This document shows, piece after piece, positions 23,408 to 32,481 of a stretch of 35,115 bases of DNA. Both the position numbers and the translations under genes were made by a program. The notes beneath the pieces are model-generated. The model did not search any database, had not been told where the DNA came from, and saw nothing but the letters and a program-made list of their open reading frames with translations. This stretch comes from Bacillus pseudomycoides (GTDB taxonomy: Bacteria; Bacillota; Bacilli; Bacillales; Bacillaceae_G), in the NCBI RefSeq assembly GCF_002582035.1, contig NZ_NUQE01000011.1, positions 59,748-94,862 on the forward strand, in the 5' to 3' direction. Positions within the stretch are counted from its first letter, which is position 1, and each line of letters opens with the position of its first letter.

Positions 23408-24105
23408 ACTGTTTGCCCCTCAAATAATTGCTGTTCTTCCCATTGTTCACGAAGCTTTTCAAAAATTGGCTTGAATTTAAATTCGAAAAACTCTTTTTCT
23501 TCTTCTAAAATAAATTCACCAAATTGTAAAGAAAAATCGTATTTCCACTCGACAAGCTCAAGAAGCCAATACTCTTTCGTTGCAGCCTTTTCCCGTTCAA
23601 TTTGTTCAAACGTTTCCGGGTGAACCGTAATCATAAGCTTTTCAAACGATGTTGGCAGTGTTTGAACAATGCCTTTTAAAATTGGCAATAACTCAAGTTG
23701 GCGCAGATCAATAGCTTGATTCACAATCTTTTGAGCTAATTGCAATGACTGATCCCAAAGTAACTCTGACCATTCGGTCGCCATCTCTTTCTGTTCTTCA
23801 AAAAGAGCACAGCGATCTGCTTCTATTTGCTTTTGATGTTTTTCTTGTAACAAGCTAAATTGTTCTCGTTCTTGCTGAAGTTTTAGCCTCTCTTGCTCTA
23901 ACTCTTCTTCTATTTGCTGAAGCTTCAGCATTTGTAATTGCACCTGTTCCTTTTGAGCATATAGTTCTGCCTTAGCCGCATTTATTTCCGTTGCTTCTTC
24001 CAAGTTCTCCTCTGACAAGATTATCTGTTTTGGAAACTGTAATTCATACGCTTCATGAGAAAAAGAAACAGAATTCTTGGGAATTCTGTTTTTAAATAAG
24101 GACAT
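23404..24105 (-). CDS. fliH: FliH, regulator/stator of the export ATPase
   Basis: A 233-residue protein when started at 24105 (MSLFKNRIPK), where AGAGGTG is spaced 6 bases; the in-frame ATG at 24129 lies well inside fliG and lacks a good ribosome site. N-terminal basic region, then a long coiled coil (about 45-120, rich in LQQIEEELEQERLKLQQ patterns), then the FliH/V-ATPase E-type C-terminal domain. Overlaps fliG by 14 bases and fliI by 4. Confidence 0.92.
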   Translation of the reverse strand: MSLFKNRIPKNSVSFSHEAYELQFPKQIILSEENLEEATEINAAKAELYAQKEQVQLQMLKLQQIEEELEQERLKLQQEREQFSLLQEKHQKQIEADRCALFEEQKEMATEWSELLWDQSLQLAQKIVNQAIDLRQLELLPILKGIVQTLPTSFEKLMITVHPETFEQIEREKAATKEYWLLELVEWKYDFSLQFGEFILEEEKEFFEFKFKPIFEKLREQWEEQQLFEGQTV

Positions 24106-25099
24106 CTTCTTCACCTCTTTGAACAACAATGCGACCTTCTTTTTCTAATTTTTTCACAGTACTTGTAATCGTTTGTTGTGCCTTTTCAGCATCTGTCACT
24201 TTCAATGGACCAAGGCCATCTAGTTCTTCTAGAATCATATCTTTACGGTTACTAGACATACACGTAAATAACTTTTCTTTAATTTCTTCTTTCGCGATTT
24301 TTAACGCTTTTGCAATTAGTCCGTTATCAGAAATTTCTTCCAGCACACGGCGCAGTGCTAAATCATCAAGACGCAGTAAATCTTCAAAGACAAACATATT
24401 TTCTTTAATCTTTTCAGATAGTTCATAGTCAATTTGATCAAGTTTTTCAAATACCGTTTTCTCTACACCACGAGAAACATTATTTAAGATGTTAACAATC
24501 GTTTTTAGACCGTCTGTTTTGTTAATCGCACTAAACGCCATATTGTTTAACTTCGTTTTTAATAAATCACCAACTTGACTAATAAGATCACTGTCAACTT
24601 GTTCAAGCTTTGCGATCCCCATAACCGTTTCAACTCGTTTATGATCTGGTAATCTTTCAATTAACCTTGAAGCAAGCTGCGGTTTAATGTACGACGCAAT
24701 AATCGCAATAGTTTGCGGTGATTCATCGTTTAGAACTGTAAGCAGCGGCTCTAAATCCGTAAGCGAGTTGAGAAACTCAAACGGATTATCTTTGCTATAC
24801 CATAAATCTTCTAATAGTTTCTCAAGCTCTTCTTCCGGCATATTTTTGAAAATACGGCGAATATACTCTTTATCTGGCGTAACTAAATTAAGTTCTTTAA
24901 CGTTTAATTCATACAAAAATTCTCCTAATACGTTTTCCAACGTGTCAGGTTTATATATACGAAACTTGGCAATTTCACGTAATAATACTTCTTTTTCCTC
25001 TTCATTCATATATTCAATGACTTTTGTTGCCACATCTTCGTCTAACATACGAACAAGTATGGCAGCTTTTTCTTTTGAAGAGATTCCTTCTATCATCAC
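24092..25099 (-). CDS. fliG: FliG, rotor and switch protein
   Basis: A 335-residue protein. The N domain (1-100) binds FliF; the middle domain has the ESPQTIA variant of the usual EHPQT motif (126-132); the C domain has the charged torque helix SNRKDMILEELDGLGPLKV. The first codon may be GTG at 25099 or ATG at 25096 (GAGGG 6 or 9 bases upstream); two residues M-M result. It starts 10 bases after the fliF stop. Confidence 0.97.
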   Translation of the reverse strand: MMIEGISSKEKAAILVRMLDEDVATKVIEYMNEEEKEVLLREIAKFRIYKPDTLENVLGEFLYELNVKELNLVTPDKEYIRRIFKNMPEEELEKLLEDLWYSKDNPFEFLNSLTDLEPLLTVLNDESPQTIAIIASYIKPQLASRLIERLPDHKRVETVMGIAKLEQVDSDLISQVGDLLKTKLNNMAFSAINKTDGLKTIVNILNNVSRGVEKTVFEKLDQIDYELSEKIKENMFVFEDLLRLDDLALRRVLEEISDNGLIAKALKIAKEEIKEKLFTCMSSNRKDMILEELDGLGPLKVTDAEKAQQTITSTVKKLEKEGRIVVQRGEEDVLI

Positions 25100-25108
25100 T
25101 TATGTCCC

Positions 25109-26665
25109 TCACTGTCCGTTTAACCATTTTTTAATTACTTTTGCAGTGCCTTCTGTATGTTCTCTTGTCACTTGCTGTACTTGCTCGTCTAATGAAGGCT
25201 CTGTTGATTCTGGTTCCTCTATTTTATCTGGCATATATTCTTCTGTCGCTGCCATTTCTTCTATTGGTTCAAAATCAAATTCTGTAAACTCTTCTTCCTC
25301 TTTTTTCTTTCGCTTCGCTAAGAAATACCATAGGCCACCGCCCAGTAATAATAAGCCAGCTAGAGAACCTCCAAGAATCCACCAATTGAAGCCACCTTTT
25401 GGTGCAGCTTTCGTTTCTTCTTTCTTCGGCTGATCAAATTGAACGGTAACGACATTCACTTGACCATTCGTAAAATTACCATTTGCATCAGCCTGTAGTC
25501 CTGCCGATGTTGCAATAGCTTGTTTAAAGGCATTGATATCAATGTTTCGTTTAGCTAATGTTGCATTATCTACCCAAACAACAATATTCGTTTTTGTTAA
25601 TTCCGGATGTTTTTTCACCGTTTCAACTGTTTTATCAATTTCATAGTTTTCAATTTTATTGCTATTATCTTGATTGTATAAAACATTTCCATTTTGGTTA
25701 TTGCCTGATCCATAATTCGGAACTTGACCATTTGCAGTAATTCCAGCCCCTTGCTGACCCGCTGCGCCATCTTGTGCTGTCGATTTCTCTTGTTGCTCTT
25801 GTTTACTGCGCAATACGCCTTTATCGCCATACTTCTCAGACTGACTTGTCACTTCATCAAAATTCACAGTTACTTTTGTATTTACTTTAAACTCATCTGG
25901 CTTAAACATTGTCAGTAATGTAGAATCGATGTCTTGCTTTAAATTATCTTCTATTTTATTTTGCAGCTCTATTTCTTTTTCATAAGAAGATGAACCTGTA
26001 TCGTGAGATTCATTTGCGCCTTTTGAAATAATACCTTTCTGACTATCAATAACGCTTACTTCTTCTGCTTTTACGCCTGGAACAGCCGCGCTAATCATAT
26101 ACTGAATTCCGGAAATTTGATCTTCTGTTAATGTTTGTCCTCTTTTCACACCAACTGTTACAGCTGCTGTTCCTTTTGCCTTCTCTGCATCAAAAATTGT
26201 CTCTTTTTCCGGCAATGTAATTTGTACATTTGCACTTTCAATTGTTGCAAAGTTTCTTACAATATCTTGTTCCAATTGTTTTCTCGTTCCAACAAGCTGC
26301 TTCATTTGTTTGTCTTGCTCACTAGAACCTAGGGAACTTTCAAGCAAAATATCTTCCCCGCTTTTAGAGTTAAACGGTAAGCCTTTTCCTGTCATTTCTT
26401 GTCGAACCCAAGGAGCATCTTTCTTTACTACACCAATTGATCCATCTTGATTAAGCTTATAATCCACTCCAAGCTTCGATAATTCAGCTGTAATATCTTG
26501 TTTATCTTGATCGTTTAAATTTTGATAAACAACAACATATTTATCAGGCAAAGTGTAATATAGCAACCCAGCTGTAACAATGGCTAAAACACTAGCTCCA
26601 ATCACCATCTTATGCCACATTTTTAACGATTGGAAAACGCCTTTTATTTTTTCCATTTCATACAC
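25109..26665 (-). CDS. fliF: FliF, MS-ring protein
   Basis: A 518-residue protein with two membrane helices (about 20-38 and 430-450) enclosing ring-building periplasmic-side domains (ALLYYTLPDKY onward; WVRQEMTGKGLPFNS; RKQLEQDIVRNFATIESANV), and a C-terminal acidic FliG-binding tail. The middle has a Q/G/N-rich linker. Start codon M1 (26665) or M4 (26656) both possible; GGGTG lies 4 bases before the first. Follows fliE by 14 bases. Confidence 0.96.
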   Translation of the reverse strand: MYEMEKIKGVFQSLKMWHKMVIGASVLAIVTAGLLYYTLPDKYVVVYQNLNDQDKQDITAELSKLGVDYKLNQDGSIGVVKKDAPWVRQEMTGKGLPFNSKSGEDILLESSLGSSEQDKQMKQLVGTRKQLEQDIVRNFATIESANVQITLPEKETIFDAEKAKGTAAVTVGVKRGQTLTEDQISGIQYMISAAVPGVKAEEVSVIDSQKGIISKGANESHDTGSSSYEKEIELQNKIEDNLKQDIDSTLLTMFKPDEFKVNTKVTVNFDEVTSQSEKYGDKGVLRSKQEQQEKSTAQDGAAGQQGAGITANGQVPNYGSGNNQNGNVLYNQDNSNKIENYEIDKTVETVKKHPELTKTNIVVWVDNATLAKRNIDINAFKQAIATSAGLQADANGNFTNGQVNVVTVQFDQPKKEETKAAPKGGFNWWILGGSLAGLLLLGGGLWYFLAKRKKKEEEEFTEFDFEPIEEMAATEEYMPDKIEEPESTEPSLDEQVQQVTREHTEGTAKVIKKWLNGQ

Positions 26666-26679
26666 ACCCGTTCATATTT

Positions 26680-26976
26680 CTAAATTTGCATATTCATAAG
26701 CTGTTTATAATTTTCAATAAGGTTATCTCTCACAACAGCCGCTGTTTTCATTTGCGATTCTGCTTTTTTTTGTTGAATAAGTACATCATTTGTGTTGCCT
26801 ACACCATTTGTAAGCAAATCATAGACTGCTGTTTGTGCATTGTTTTGCGTTTGATTCATTCCTTCTAATAAATCGATAAACCGTTTACCTTCCACTGGAG
26901 TGGAAGAAGTTTTTTGTGTTGTGACTGGTTGAATGCCGCTAAATGGCTGTGTATTACTAAGTGGTTGAATTCGCAT
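26680..26976 (-). CDS. fliE: FliE, MS-ring-rod junction protein
   Basis: A 98-residue protein. The conserved C-terminal half (NDVLIQQKKAESQMKTAAVV, then RDNLIENYKQLMNMQI) identifies FliE. Normal length. Between flgC and fliF, the standard order. Confidence 0.95.
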   Translation of the reverse strand: MRIQPLSNTQPFSGIQPVTTQKTSSTPVEGKRFIDLLEGMNQTQNNAQTAVYDLLTNGVGNTNDVLIQQKKAESQMKTAAVVRDNLIENYKQLMNMQI

Positions 26977-26998
26977 ATTCCCTCTTCCTTTCGCCCTC

Positions 26999-27412
26999 TT
27001 AACCTCGTCCGATTTCTAAATCTTTATCCAGCATTTTTTTATTTGCATTGAGTACACTTGTATTTGCTTCATACATTTTTTGTGCAACCATAACATTTGT
27101 CATTTCGGCTGTTAGATCAATATTCGGATAACGTACATATCCTTGTGCGTCCGCTTGTGGATGCGAAGGGTCATAAACAAGATTTTCATTCGGATCCGTT
27201 TCAATAGACGCTATTTTAACACCTGTGTTCGGCTCTCCTTGCAACATACTTGCAAAACTATTATTTTGTTCTAACACAACACTGCGTCGATGATACGGTC
27301 CTCCGTCAGGGCCACTCGTCGTATTGGCATTGACAATATTATCAGAAGTAACTTCCATCCATTTTTTTGCTGCTGTTAACCCAGAACCACTGGCATTAAT
27401 CGCCTGAAACAT
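26999..27412 (-). CDS. flgC: FlgC, proximal rod protein
   Basis: A 137-residue axial protein. N-terminal motif SGLTAAKKWMEVTSDNIVNA, then GPYHRRSVVLEQ, and C-terminal NIDLTAEMTNVMVAQKMYEA. Length normal. 18 bases after flgB, 23 before fliE. Confidence 0.96.
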   Translation of the reverse strand: MFQAINASGSGLTAAKKWMEVTSDNIVNANTTSGPDGGPYHRRSVVLEQNNSFASMLQGEPNTGVKIASIETDPNENLVYDPSHPQADAQGYVRYPNIDLTAEMTNVMVAQKMYEANTSVLNANKKMLDKDLEIGRG

Positions 27413-27429
27413 GTGCTTTCCCTCTTTCC

Positions 27430-27858
27430 TTAGCGTCCTCTCGCTGCTTGATCAATTGTATATTGCGTATTAATTGCATTAATAGATATACCATATAACT
27501 GATTCGTTTTCACAAGATCAATCATTTCTTTTGTTACATCAACACTATTTCCATCTTCTTTGTTAGACAAAGTGTTTGTTCGAATTTTCGCATATGTATT
27601 TGTTTCATTTGATAAAGGTAAATGCATGGGATTCATTTGATAGAGTTGACTATTTTTTTGTAAATCTAGTTCATTTTTTTTATACAGTTCATTGCTACTT
27701 GCAAGTTGCTCAGAAAAATCAACATCTTGCGCTTTAAATCCAGGCGTATTCGCATTTGAAATATTATTCGAAACAGCATTTCGCTTTGTCACTAAATAAT
27801 CCATATAATGACTGACACTGCTTACAAAATCTTGCATACTCCCACTCTCTTCTATCAT
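27430..27858 (-). CDS. flgB: FlgB, proximal rod protein
   Basis: A 142-residue axial protein with the rod motif SNNISNANTPGFKAQDVDF and C-terminal NSVDVTKEMIDLVKTNQLY. First gene of the flgB-C-fliE-F-G-H-I operon. The first ATG (27858) has no ribosome site; the second (27837, MQDFVSS) has GGGAG only one base before it, so the start is not settled. The upstream 170 bases are extremely AT-rich and hold a candidate MogR site. Confidence 0.92.
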   Translation of the reverse strand: MIEESGSMQDFVSSVSHYMDYLVTKRNAVSNNISNANTPGFKAQDVDFSEQLASSNELYKKNELDLQKNSQLYQMNPMHLPLSNETNTYAKIRTNTLSNKEDGNSVDVTKEMIDLVKTNQLYGISINAINTQYTIDQAARGR

Positions 27859-27955
27859 TTCATTTTTATATTTTGATTTTATTTGTTTATGTATCCATTT
27901 ATTAAAATAATATTTTATTACGTATCTTTCAACATTTTATTTTATTTTTACAATG

Positions 27956-27968
27956 TTTTCTTTAAAAA
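27956..27968. promoter_or_regulatory. candidate MogR operator upstream of flgB
   Basis: TTTT-CTTTA-AAAA, an exact TTTT-N5-AAAA match, about 100 bases upstream of flgB in AT-rich DNA. A weak -35/-10 pair TTGAAA-N17-TATTTT on the minus strand lies between it and the gene. Chance match possible. Confidence 0.4.
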
Positions 27969-28030
27969 CTTTAAAAAAATGCATTTTTTCTGTATTTCTA
28001 CCTATGATTTCGTATGCGAATTAGACAAAC

Positions 28031-28075
28031 AAAAGAAAAAGCGATGATCCTTTCGAATACGATCGCTCTTCTTTT
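28031..28075 (-). terminator. terminator after the fliD-fliS unit
   Basis: AAAAGAA-AAAGCGAT pairs with ATCGCTCTTCTTTT with a 15-base loop. The minus-strand transcript ends in a U-rich arm. It follows the stop of the 90-residue gene by about 15 bases. Confidence 0.65.
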
Positions 28076-28089
28076 AGATGCGAACATCG

Positions 28090-28362
28090 TTAATACTTGC
28101 CATAATATGAGTTTGCTTTCATTCTGCCATCATTCACTTCAATCATTTCTTCTAGAATACGCTGCTTATGACGAATTTGCTCTGTGGCCTTTGTAAGAAG
28201 CGGAATCACTTCATTTGCTATTTGAAGACGCATTGTTTCATCTAATGAAAACAACCACGTATTAAACTCTCTCATTCTCGTCTCCAATTCCTCTTCAGAT
28301 ACAATTACATCATTTGTACGATTAAAACAACTCGCAAACTTCTCATACACTTTACTGTTCAT
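28090..28362 (-). CDS. small helical protein at the FliT position
   Basis: A 90-residue, mostly helical protein (SEEELETRMREFNTWLFSL, then LTKATEQIRHKQRILEEMIE). It overlaps the end of fliS by 11 bases. In other bacteria the third gene after fliD and fliS is often fliT, the FliD chaperone; the size and helical character fit, but no FliT motif is evident. It could be an unrelated small protein. No signal peptide or membrane segment. Confidence 0.65.
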   Translation of the reverse strand: MNSKVYEKFASCFNRTNDVIVSEEELETRMREFNTWLFSLDETMRLQIANEVIPLLTKATEQIRHKQRILEEMIEVNDGRMKANSYYGKY

Positions 28363-28720
28363 TTTCTAGTACTCCGCGGTATCCTTCAATCAAATTTTGT
28401 AACACTTGAGCGATCGCATCCATGTCTGCCGATTGGCGTGTCATTTTCATCATTTGAACTTGATTACCAATCCAGTCATATAACGAATATAAATTGTCAA
28501 ATAAATCTTTACTAATGTCTGGATTTAACTGCATCTTTAATTCATCAAAAATACGTTCTAATTTATCTAATATTTCATCTGCTTCTTGAAACTTAAAACC
28601 TTTTAATAACTCTTCCAATTTACGAAACTCAACAATACATCTTTCATAAACAAAAATTGTATTTTTAATTGGATTGCTTGTCATAATATCATTTTGCATA
28701 TATCTTTGCCATGCTTGCAT
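28352..28720 (-). CDS. fliS: FliS, flagellin export chaperone
   Basis: A 122-residue helical protein. WQRYMQNDIMTSNPIKNTIF at the N terminus, then ELLKGFKFQEADEILDKLERI, and the conserved core SLYDWIGNQVQ with the C-terminal helix. Length normal. It has AAAGGAG 8 bases before the ATG. It binds the C terminus of flagellin, here encoded 14 kb away, and is placed next to fliD as usual. Confidence 0.93.
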   Translation of the reverse strand: MQAWQRYMQNDIMTSNPIKNTIFVYERCIVEFRKLEELLKGFKFQEADEILDKLERIFDELKMQLNPDISKDLFDNLYSLYDWIGNQVQMMKMTRQSADMDAIAQVLQNLIEGYRGVLENEQ

Positions 28721-28752
28721 ACGATTAACTCCTTTAAATCCTTCTACTCTTC

Positions 28753-30081
28753 TTAGTCATCACTCTTTGGTTTTGTCATAGCTTGAATAGCTTTTAATTG
28801 ATTATCCATCATAGCTAATTGCTTCTCTAAATTTGCATATTTTTTAACAATATCATCTTGTTTTTGTTTATTTACATTATCAATATCTTGAATTTTACGA
28901 TCTAATTTCGTTACTCGTTCATCAATGCTTTTTACATGCTCTCCAATCATACCTGTCTCGCCAAAAATTTTATCAAGCTTCTTATCTATTTGCTTTCCTA
29001 GACCATCTGGTCCAAAGAAAAACTGTTTTGCTGCTGCTGGATCTTCTTTTAACGCATTTGTTAACTTTTCTTCATCTACTTTTAGCGTTCCATCTTTATT
29101 CGATTCAATCCCAAATGAAAATAAATATTTTCCATTTTGCGTAAACGTCACAGCGTCGTTCATCACTTTTTGAATCGATTGCATAATGTTTTGTCCTTGA
29201 AGTACGCCGTTTTCACCTGAAAACAAGTCCATTGAAGAAACACCTTTATTATAATCTGAAACCATTTTTTTAATAATATCTACAGAATCTTTTATGTTAG
29301 AATCCTCTATTGTAAACTTAATCGGTGTACCTGCTGTTTCTTTCTCTAAATGAATTGTTACACCTGGAAGTGCATCTACCGTGTTAGATTCACTAAACAA
29401 GTCTTTTGATCCATTAATAGTATATCTAGCATTTTTTGCAGGGGTTACTACATTCATTATTGCCCCATTTGCGTCCAAAAAGCCATTATTTCTTAAAAAG
29501 TTGCTAGCCCCGTCTTGTAGTTTAATTGCACCTGTTTCTCCCTCTTTTGTGGAAGAAATGAACATTTTATCTCCTAACGTATAAGCTGATACACCATAGT
29601 TCCCATTGTTTATTTTATTAATAACATCTTTATATGTCATATCTGCTGTAATCGTTAAGTCTTTATCATTAATTTTAATTGTATCATCTACACCAATTTT
29701 CGCATTTATATCAGCAATTGACCCGCTTGCAATTTGATGACGTTCTGCTAATTCCTTCACTTCAATGTTAAACGTTCCCGCAATCGCCGAAGCATCTGCT
29801 TCAATATTCACGTATCCATCTTGTGACAAAGTAACTTTTTTTTCATTTCCCTTAAAAGCAGCTAAATCTTTAAACGTTTGGACAAATGGGTTAAATTCTG
29901 TTTTTAAGCTGCTATACACAGCCTTTTCATCTGTTAATGATTTTTTTTGCGTATTATACGGTGATTTTCTCATTTCCAACGTTTGCAATTCAAGTTGCAC
30001 TAGCTGTGATGTATCAATCATATTATTTCCAAGGTTCCAAATTTGTTGACCTCCGCCAATACCTGTTATTGTTCCTGCCAT
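28753..30081 (-). CDS. fliD: FliD, filament cap protein
   Basis: A 442-residue protein. N-terminal GTITGIGGGQQIWNLGNNMI, ELQTLEMRKSPYNTQKKSL, the conserved central FNIEVKELAERHQIASG, and the C-terminal coiled coil with LAMMDNQLKAIQAMTK. Length is normal for a Gram-positive cap protein. Between flgL (20-base gap) and fliS (33-base gap). Confidence 0.94.
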   Translation of the reverse strand: MAGTITGIGGGQQIWNLGNNMIDTSQLVQLELQTLEMRKSPYNTQKKSLTDEKAVYSSLKTEFNPFVQTFKDLAAFKGNEKKVTLSQDGYVNIEADASAIAGTFNIEVKELAERHQIASGSIADINAKIGVDDTIKINDKDLTITADMTYKDVINKINNGNYGVSAYTLGDKMFISSTKEGETGAIKLQDGASNFLRNNGFLDANGAIMNVVTPAKNARYTINGSKDLFSESNTVDALPGVTIHLEKETAGTPIKFTIEDSNIKDSVDIIKKMVSDYNKGVSSMDLFSGENGVLQGQNIMQSIQKVMNDAVTFTQNGKYLFSFGIESNKDGTLKVDEEKLTNALKEDPAAAKQFFFGPDGLGKQIDKKLDKIFGETGMIGEHVKSIDERVTKLDRKIQDIDNVNKQKQDDIVKKYANLEKQLAMMDNQLKAIQAMTKPKSDD

Positions 30082-30100
30082 TCTCTCTCACTCCTCATTT

Positions 30101-30964
30101 TTACATATAATCTAAAATACTAATTTTACTCATCGTACTTACTGCTTTTAACGTTGCCTCATATGTCGCGTTAATATATGACAAATCGGAAATAGCGGCT
30201 GCTAAATCCACATCTTCAATGTCTGATTTATTTTCTTGCAGTGCCATGTTTTGTGCATTTAAAATTGTCTCAAATGTACTTAATGTATTCATCGTCGAAC
30301 CGACTTCTGTCGTACGATCTAAAACTTTGTCTAAGTTATCTTTATTTTGCTGCATTAATGGTTCTAACGCTTTTTGATCACCACTTAGCATCGCATCTTT
30401 CAATTTCACTAACGTTTGAATCGTTGGGGTTAACATGTCTTCCCCATTACGAAATACCTTCACATCATATCCATCATTTAATGTCCATGTAACATCTTTC
30501 GCTCCGCCTTGATATGTACCATCATCAGCAAATGGAGGCTGCGTTGTACCTTCACCGCCAAAGAGATAACGTCCTTGTTCTTTTGTATTTGCTAAATACA
30601 AAACTTGTTTTAATATTTGATCTACTTCTGCTCCAATTGCTTTCAATTCATTCGGTCCATTTGTTCCATTTAATGCTTGAACTGTAAGTTCGTTCACTCG
30701 TGATAATGAGTTGTACATACTTTTCAATGTGCCTTCTGTTTGACTTAAAACATTTTTAGAGTCTACTAAATCTTTTTGCATTTGTCCAATATTTGCCAAC
30801 GAATGTTCAATCGCAAATGATTTACTTGCTGCAAGCGGATCTTCACTCATGCGAATATTTTTTTTACCAGATGCCACTTGATTGCGATGATACATTTGCT
30901 GAGAATTAAGACGCATTAATTCATTTTTTGCCCAATTGGCATTTTGAAATGTTGATACTCTCAT
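30101..30964 (-). CDS. flgL: FlgL, hook-filament junction protein 3
   Basis: A 287-residue flagellin-like protein: MRVSTFQNANWAKNELMRLN, QVASGKKNIRMSEDPLAAS at the N terminus and DIEDVDLAAAISDLSYINA plus a terminal helix (SKISILDYM). Family ties to flagellin are visible. It is separated from flgK by 170 bases that contain a structured repeat. Confidence 0.95.
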   Translation of the reverse strand: MRVSTFQNANWAKNELMRLNSQQMYHRNQVASGKKNIRMSEDPLAASKSFAIEHSLANIGQMQKDLVDSKNVLSQTEGTLKSMYNSLSRVNELTVQALNGTNGPNELKAIGAEVDQILKQVLYLANTKEQGRYLFGGEGTTQPPFADDGTYQGGAKDVTWTLNDGYDVKVFRNGEDMLTPTIQTLVKLKDAMLSGDQKALEPLMQQNKDNLDKVLDRTTEVGSTMNTLSTFETILNAQNMALQENKSDIEDVDLAAAISDLSYINATYEATLKAVSTMSKISILDYM

Positions 30965-31019
30965 AAAATCTCCCTCTCTCTTTCAATCAAACATTTAATA
31001 GGGTTTTTATTTTTCTATA

Positions 31020-31132
31020 TAATCCCCATCAGTTCCGATAACGATAAGAAAAAAACATTTCCTTATCGTTATCAGAATTCCTGCCCCGCTATTTGCGGGT
31101 AGTAAGACCTCCACTGATGAAAGTTTTACTCT
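31020..31132 (-). repeat. composite repeat with three nested hairpins between flgK and flgL
   Basis: Inverted repeat GATAACGATAAG/CTTATCGTTATC (31037-31048 with 31062-31073), CCCGC-TATTT-GCGGG (31085-31099), and outer arms CATCAGT/ACTGATG (31027-31033 with 31113-31119). The minus-strand start GTAAAACTTTCATCAGTGG resembles the beginning of copy A (GTGAAACTTCCGTCAGT), and CTTACTACCCGC resembles its end (CTTACTGCCCGT). Probably a rearranged member of the same repeat family. Confidence 0.6.
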
Positions 31133-31134
31133 AT

Positions 31135-32460
31135 CTATCTAATAATCGAAAACAAACTATCAAACACTTCATTTATTGTGTTAATTGCCTTCGAATTCGC
31201 AACGAAATATTTTTGATATGCCATCAAGTTGACCATTTCTTCATCCATGTTGACACCTTCTAAGCTCGCTTTTTCTTGCTGAATTCCATTTAATAAATCT
31301 TCGTGAATTGTTTTATATGCCCCAGACGCATTCGTATCTGTTGCAACCTGAACAATTAGTTTATCTAATGACTGCTTATATGTAAGACCCCCAGCATACA
31401 TCTGATCTCCTAGCCCAGCTAGCTGATTTGCCGTATCAACAGACATGTACATTTTAGAAACATCTGTTTCAAAATCGGGATTAAGCTTCATGTTCTTTGC
31501 ACTATCTCCCACAAAGAAATCTTTCTGCGTTATGCCATTTACTTTGTCTTTTAAAGAAACCATTAAGTCGTTCAACTGACCTTTATATCCTGCAATTGTT
31601 TTTTTCGTATCAATAGCAGCCTGAATTGCGCCGCCTTGTAATGGAATGTCTGTTCCAGAAATTTGAACAGATAATGCACCATTCTTTGAAATAAGTTGCA
31701 ATGGATACGAATCTTGGCTTCCGCCTTCTCCAGTTATATTTTGACCACTAACAGCTAACACTCCATTAATTCTAACACTTGCGATATTCGGATTCATTGA
31801 TTCATAGGACACTTCAATATTCGCATATTGCGACATCTCCGTAATAATTTGATCACGTTCATCAAGCAATTGGTTTGGTACATGTTCTCCCGCTTGACCA
31901 ATTTTTCGATTTGCCTCTGCTAAATTGCGCGCCAATCGATTAAATTCGTTCACATGCTGCGTTGCATCTGTTCCTGTTTGCAATTCTGCTTGTTCAAAAT
32001 TTTTAGCAAGACGGTTCAACTGATTCGTAAATTTATTTGTTTCAGCAATTAATGTATGATAGTAGTTAGGTTGTTCTGGATTTTTCGCCACTTCACGAAA
32101 TGCATTAAAAAATTGATCCATTAAACTCGAGACCGAATTTTCGTTTGGAGAACCTACCGCTGTTTCCACTTGTGATAAAGTGGAATTCACATATGAATAG
32201 TAAGCAAGCTGTGATAACTGTTCATTGTATTGACGTGTCTTCACTTCATCTGTTACACGATCTACACTAATAGTCTTTACACCGTAACCAATTTGCTGTT
32301 CAGGTGTATATCCATTACGTCCTCCAACAGATCCATAATTCACAGTTTGACGAACATAACCTGGAGTATGGATGTTAGAAAGGTTTTGATTCGTCGTTTG
32401 AAGTCCTAATTGTGCCGCCAACATCCCAGATAACGACGTATTGTAACTAGATAGTCTCAT
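31135..32460 (-). CDS. flgK: FlgK, hook-filament junction protein 1
   Basis: A 441-residue protein. N terminus LSSYNTSLSGMLAAQLGLQT followed by QNLSNIHTPGYVRQTVNY; C terminus ASLEGVNMDEEMVNLMAYQK and a final helix FDSLFSIIR. Normal length. 21 bases after flgN, its presumed chaperone. Confidence 0.95.
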   Translation of the reverse strand: MRLSSYNTSLSGMLAAQLGLQTTNQNLSNIHTPGYVRQTVNYGSVGGRNGYTPEQQIGYGVKTISVDRVTDEVKTRQYNEQLSQLAYYSYVNSTLSQVETAVGSPNENSVSSLMDQFFNAFREVAKNPEQPNYYHTLIAETNKFTNQLNRLAKNFEQAELQTGTDATQHVNEFNRLARNLAEANRKIGQAGEHVPNQLLDERDQIITEMSQYANIEVSYESMNPNIASVRINGVLAVSGQNITGEGGSQDSYPLQLISKNGALSVQISGTDIPLQGGAIQAAIDTKKTIAGYKGQLNDLMVSLKDKVNGITQKDFFVGDSAKNMKLNPDFETDVSKMYMSVDTANQLAGLGDQMYAGGLTYKQSLDKLIVQVATDTNASGAYKTIHEDLLNGIQQEKASLEGVNMDEEMVNLMAYQKYFVANSKAINTINEVFDSLFSIIR

Positions 32461-32481
32461 TTTTCTTCACTTCTCCCTTAT

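Noticed and set aside
24687-25433. 248-codon plus-strand ORF opposite fliG/fliF
   Set aside because: Ser-rich antisense shadow of two certain genes on the other strand; no ribosome site and no plausible protein features.
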